From Gracilibacillus suaedae (GTDB lineage Bacteria > Bacillota > Bacilli > Bacillales > Amphibacillaceae): a stretch of 44,283 nt of DNA. The number at the start of each line of letters is the position of its first letter. Within the stretch, counting starts at the first letter, position 1. The notes beneath the pieces are model-generated. The model searched no databases. It saw only the letters and a program-made list of their open reading frames with translations, and was not told the DNA's origin. A program made the translations under genes and the position numbers. The stretch lies in assembly GCF_017599345.1 (NCBI RefSeq), contig NZ_JAGFVL010000061.1, forward strand, positions 1 through 44,283, written 5' to 3'. This document shows positions 43,968 to 44,283 of the stretch, piece by piece.

Positions 43968-44283
43968 TTTTTTGGTCTGCTGAAGATGTGCACCGCCTTT
44001 TTTACGATAGCCAATTCTTCCTCGGTCTCCGCTATTTTCTTGTCTTTTGCCTTTAGTTCCCGTTCTTTTTCCTTTAGTTCTCGCTCCAGTTTCTTTAAAC
44101 GTTCTTCCACCACCACCGGTTCGTTTTCAAATTCGCGATATTTACTCATCCATTCATGCAGACAACTTAGTGGAACCTTGATATCTTCCGCAATCTCTGT
44201 CATGGTTTTCTTTTGCTTTTGCTCTTGCGCAAACTTTACCGTTTCTCTTTTAAACTCTTCACTGTATCTTTGCCGATGTTCTC
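43964..44283 (-). CDS. IS3-family OrfA (HTH protein), 5' end beyond the window
   Basis: At least 105 residues are visible. The frame is open to the window edge, reading EHRQRYSEEFKRETVKFAQEQ before MTEIAEDIKVPLSCLHEWMSKY, the HTH_Tnp_1 domain, so the internal ATG at 44203 is not the true start. A Glu/Lys-rich coiled coil (LKKLERELKEKERELKAKDK) and the conserved ELAIVKKAVHIFSRPKK end precede the stop. The A7 run in its last codons allows -1 frameshifting into orfB. Confidence 0.88.
   Translation of the reverse strand, partial: EHRQRYSEEFKRETVKFAQEQKQKKTMTEIAEDIKVPLSCLHEWMSKYREFENEPVVVEERLKKLERELKEKERELKAKDKKIAETEEELAIVKKAVHIFSRPKK

Larger units (their letters stand above)
42905..44283 (-). 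mobile_element. IS3-family insertion sequence, partial at window end
   Basis: The element contains overlapping orfA and orfB on the minus strand. The TGTCAAGAAAGTGGACAC sequence at 42905-42922 is a plausible terminal inverted repeat, beginning with the TG usual for this family; the other end lies beyond 44283. The exact boundary and target duplication cannot be fixed here. It follows the DctM remnant and may have taken part in its deletion. Confidence 0.75.

Overview
The window looks like a chromosomal segment of a low-GC, Gram-positive, Bacillaceae-type organism. The evidence is A+T-rich DNA, strong AAGGAGG-type ribosome binding sites, TTG/GTG starts, T-box leaders, CcpA-type cre sites, lipobox substrate-binding proteins, and close relatives of Bacillus proteins (YkpA, YesL, LplB/C, YocH, ResA, MsmR/MelA). 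A halophilic or alkaliphilic genus such as Gracilibacillus, Oceanobacillus or a neighbour fits the feel of the proteins, but this is a guess.

Layout. 1-5.1 kb: metallophosphatase/5'-nucleotidase, a LysM-3D cell-wall protein, a lone Gfo/Idh/MocA dehydrogenase behind a cre/palindrome-controlled promoter, and a 39-residue lipoprotein-like small protein on the minus strand. 5.2-12.8 kb: an orphan gene matching only the C-terminal half of archaeal-type 3-dehydroquinate synthase II, then two T-box leaders in tandem (both with a TGG Trp specifier) that control a complete seven-gene tryptophan operon, trpEGDCFBA. 12.8-17.6 kb: an Lpl/YtcQ-type sugar importer without its own ATPase, and convergent yesL. 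17.7-18.0 kb: thirteen tandem 21-bp repeats. 18.0-19.6 kb: an ABC-F protein (YkpA). 19.7-28.9 kb: an alpha-galactoside locus with an AraC regulator, GH4 alpha-galactosidase, LacI regulator, binding protein, permease 1 (broken by an in-frame TAA), permease 2 and GH36 alpha-galactosidase. The oligosaccharides would be imported whole and cut in the cytoplasm by two mechanistically unrelated alpha-galactosidases.

28.9-36.2 kb: envelope genes. These are a YczE-like membrane protein, an HTH-DUF1232 protein whose stop codon lies inside a dispersed repeat, two SEDS glycosyltransferases in tandem, a small membrane protein resembling Lgt but without its catalytic motifs, an overlapping ResA-like thioredoxin, and a convergent YibE/YibF pair. 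36.8-40.4 kb: a YeeE/YedE sulfur transporter and topoisomerase III. 41.2-44.3 kb: a papain-like hydrolase, a DPBB-DUF3889 protein, a C-terminal TRAP-transporter DctM remnant and an IS3-family element running off the window end.

Intergenic spaces carry several dispersed repeat families: a 125-bp palindromic element (three copies), a ~100-bp element (two copies), 21-bp periodic arrays (two places) and a GGACATT/CCGTTAT inverted set. There are no rRNA, tRNA or CRISPR features that I can support. The observations most worth following are the orphan DHQS-II half beside the trp T-boxes, the Lgt-like/ResA overlapping pair beside tandem SEDS genes, the nonsense codon in the alpha-galactoside permease, and the parallel leader and intergenic hairpins shared by the two sugar-transport operons.
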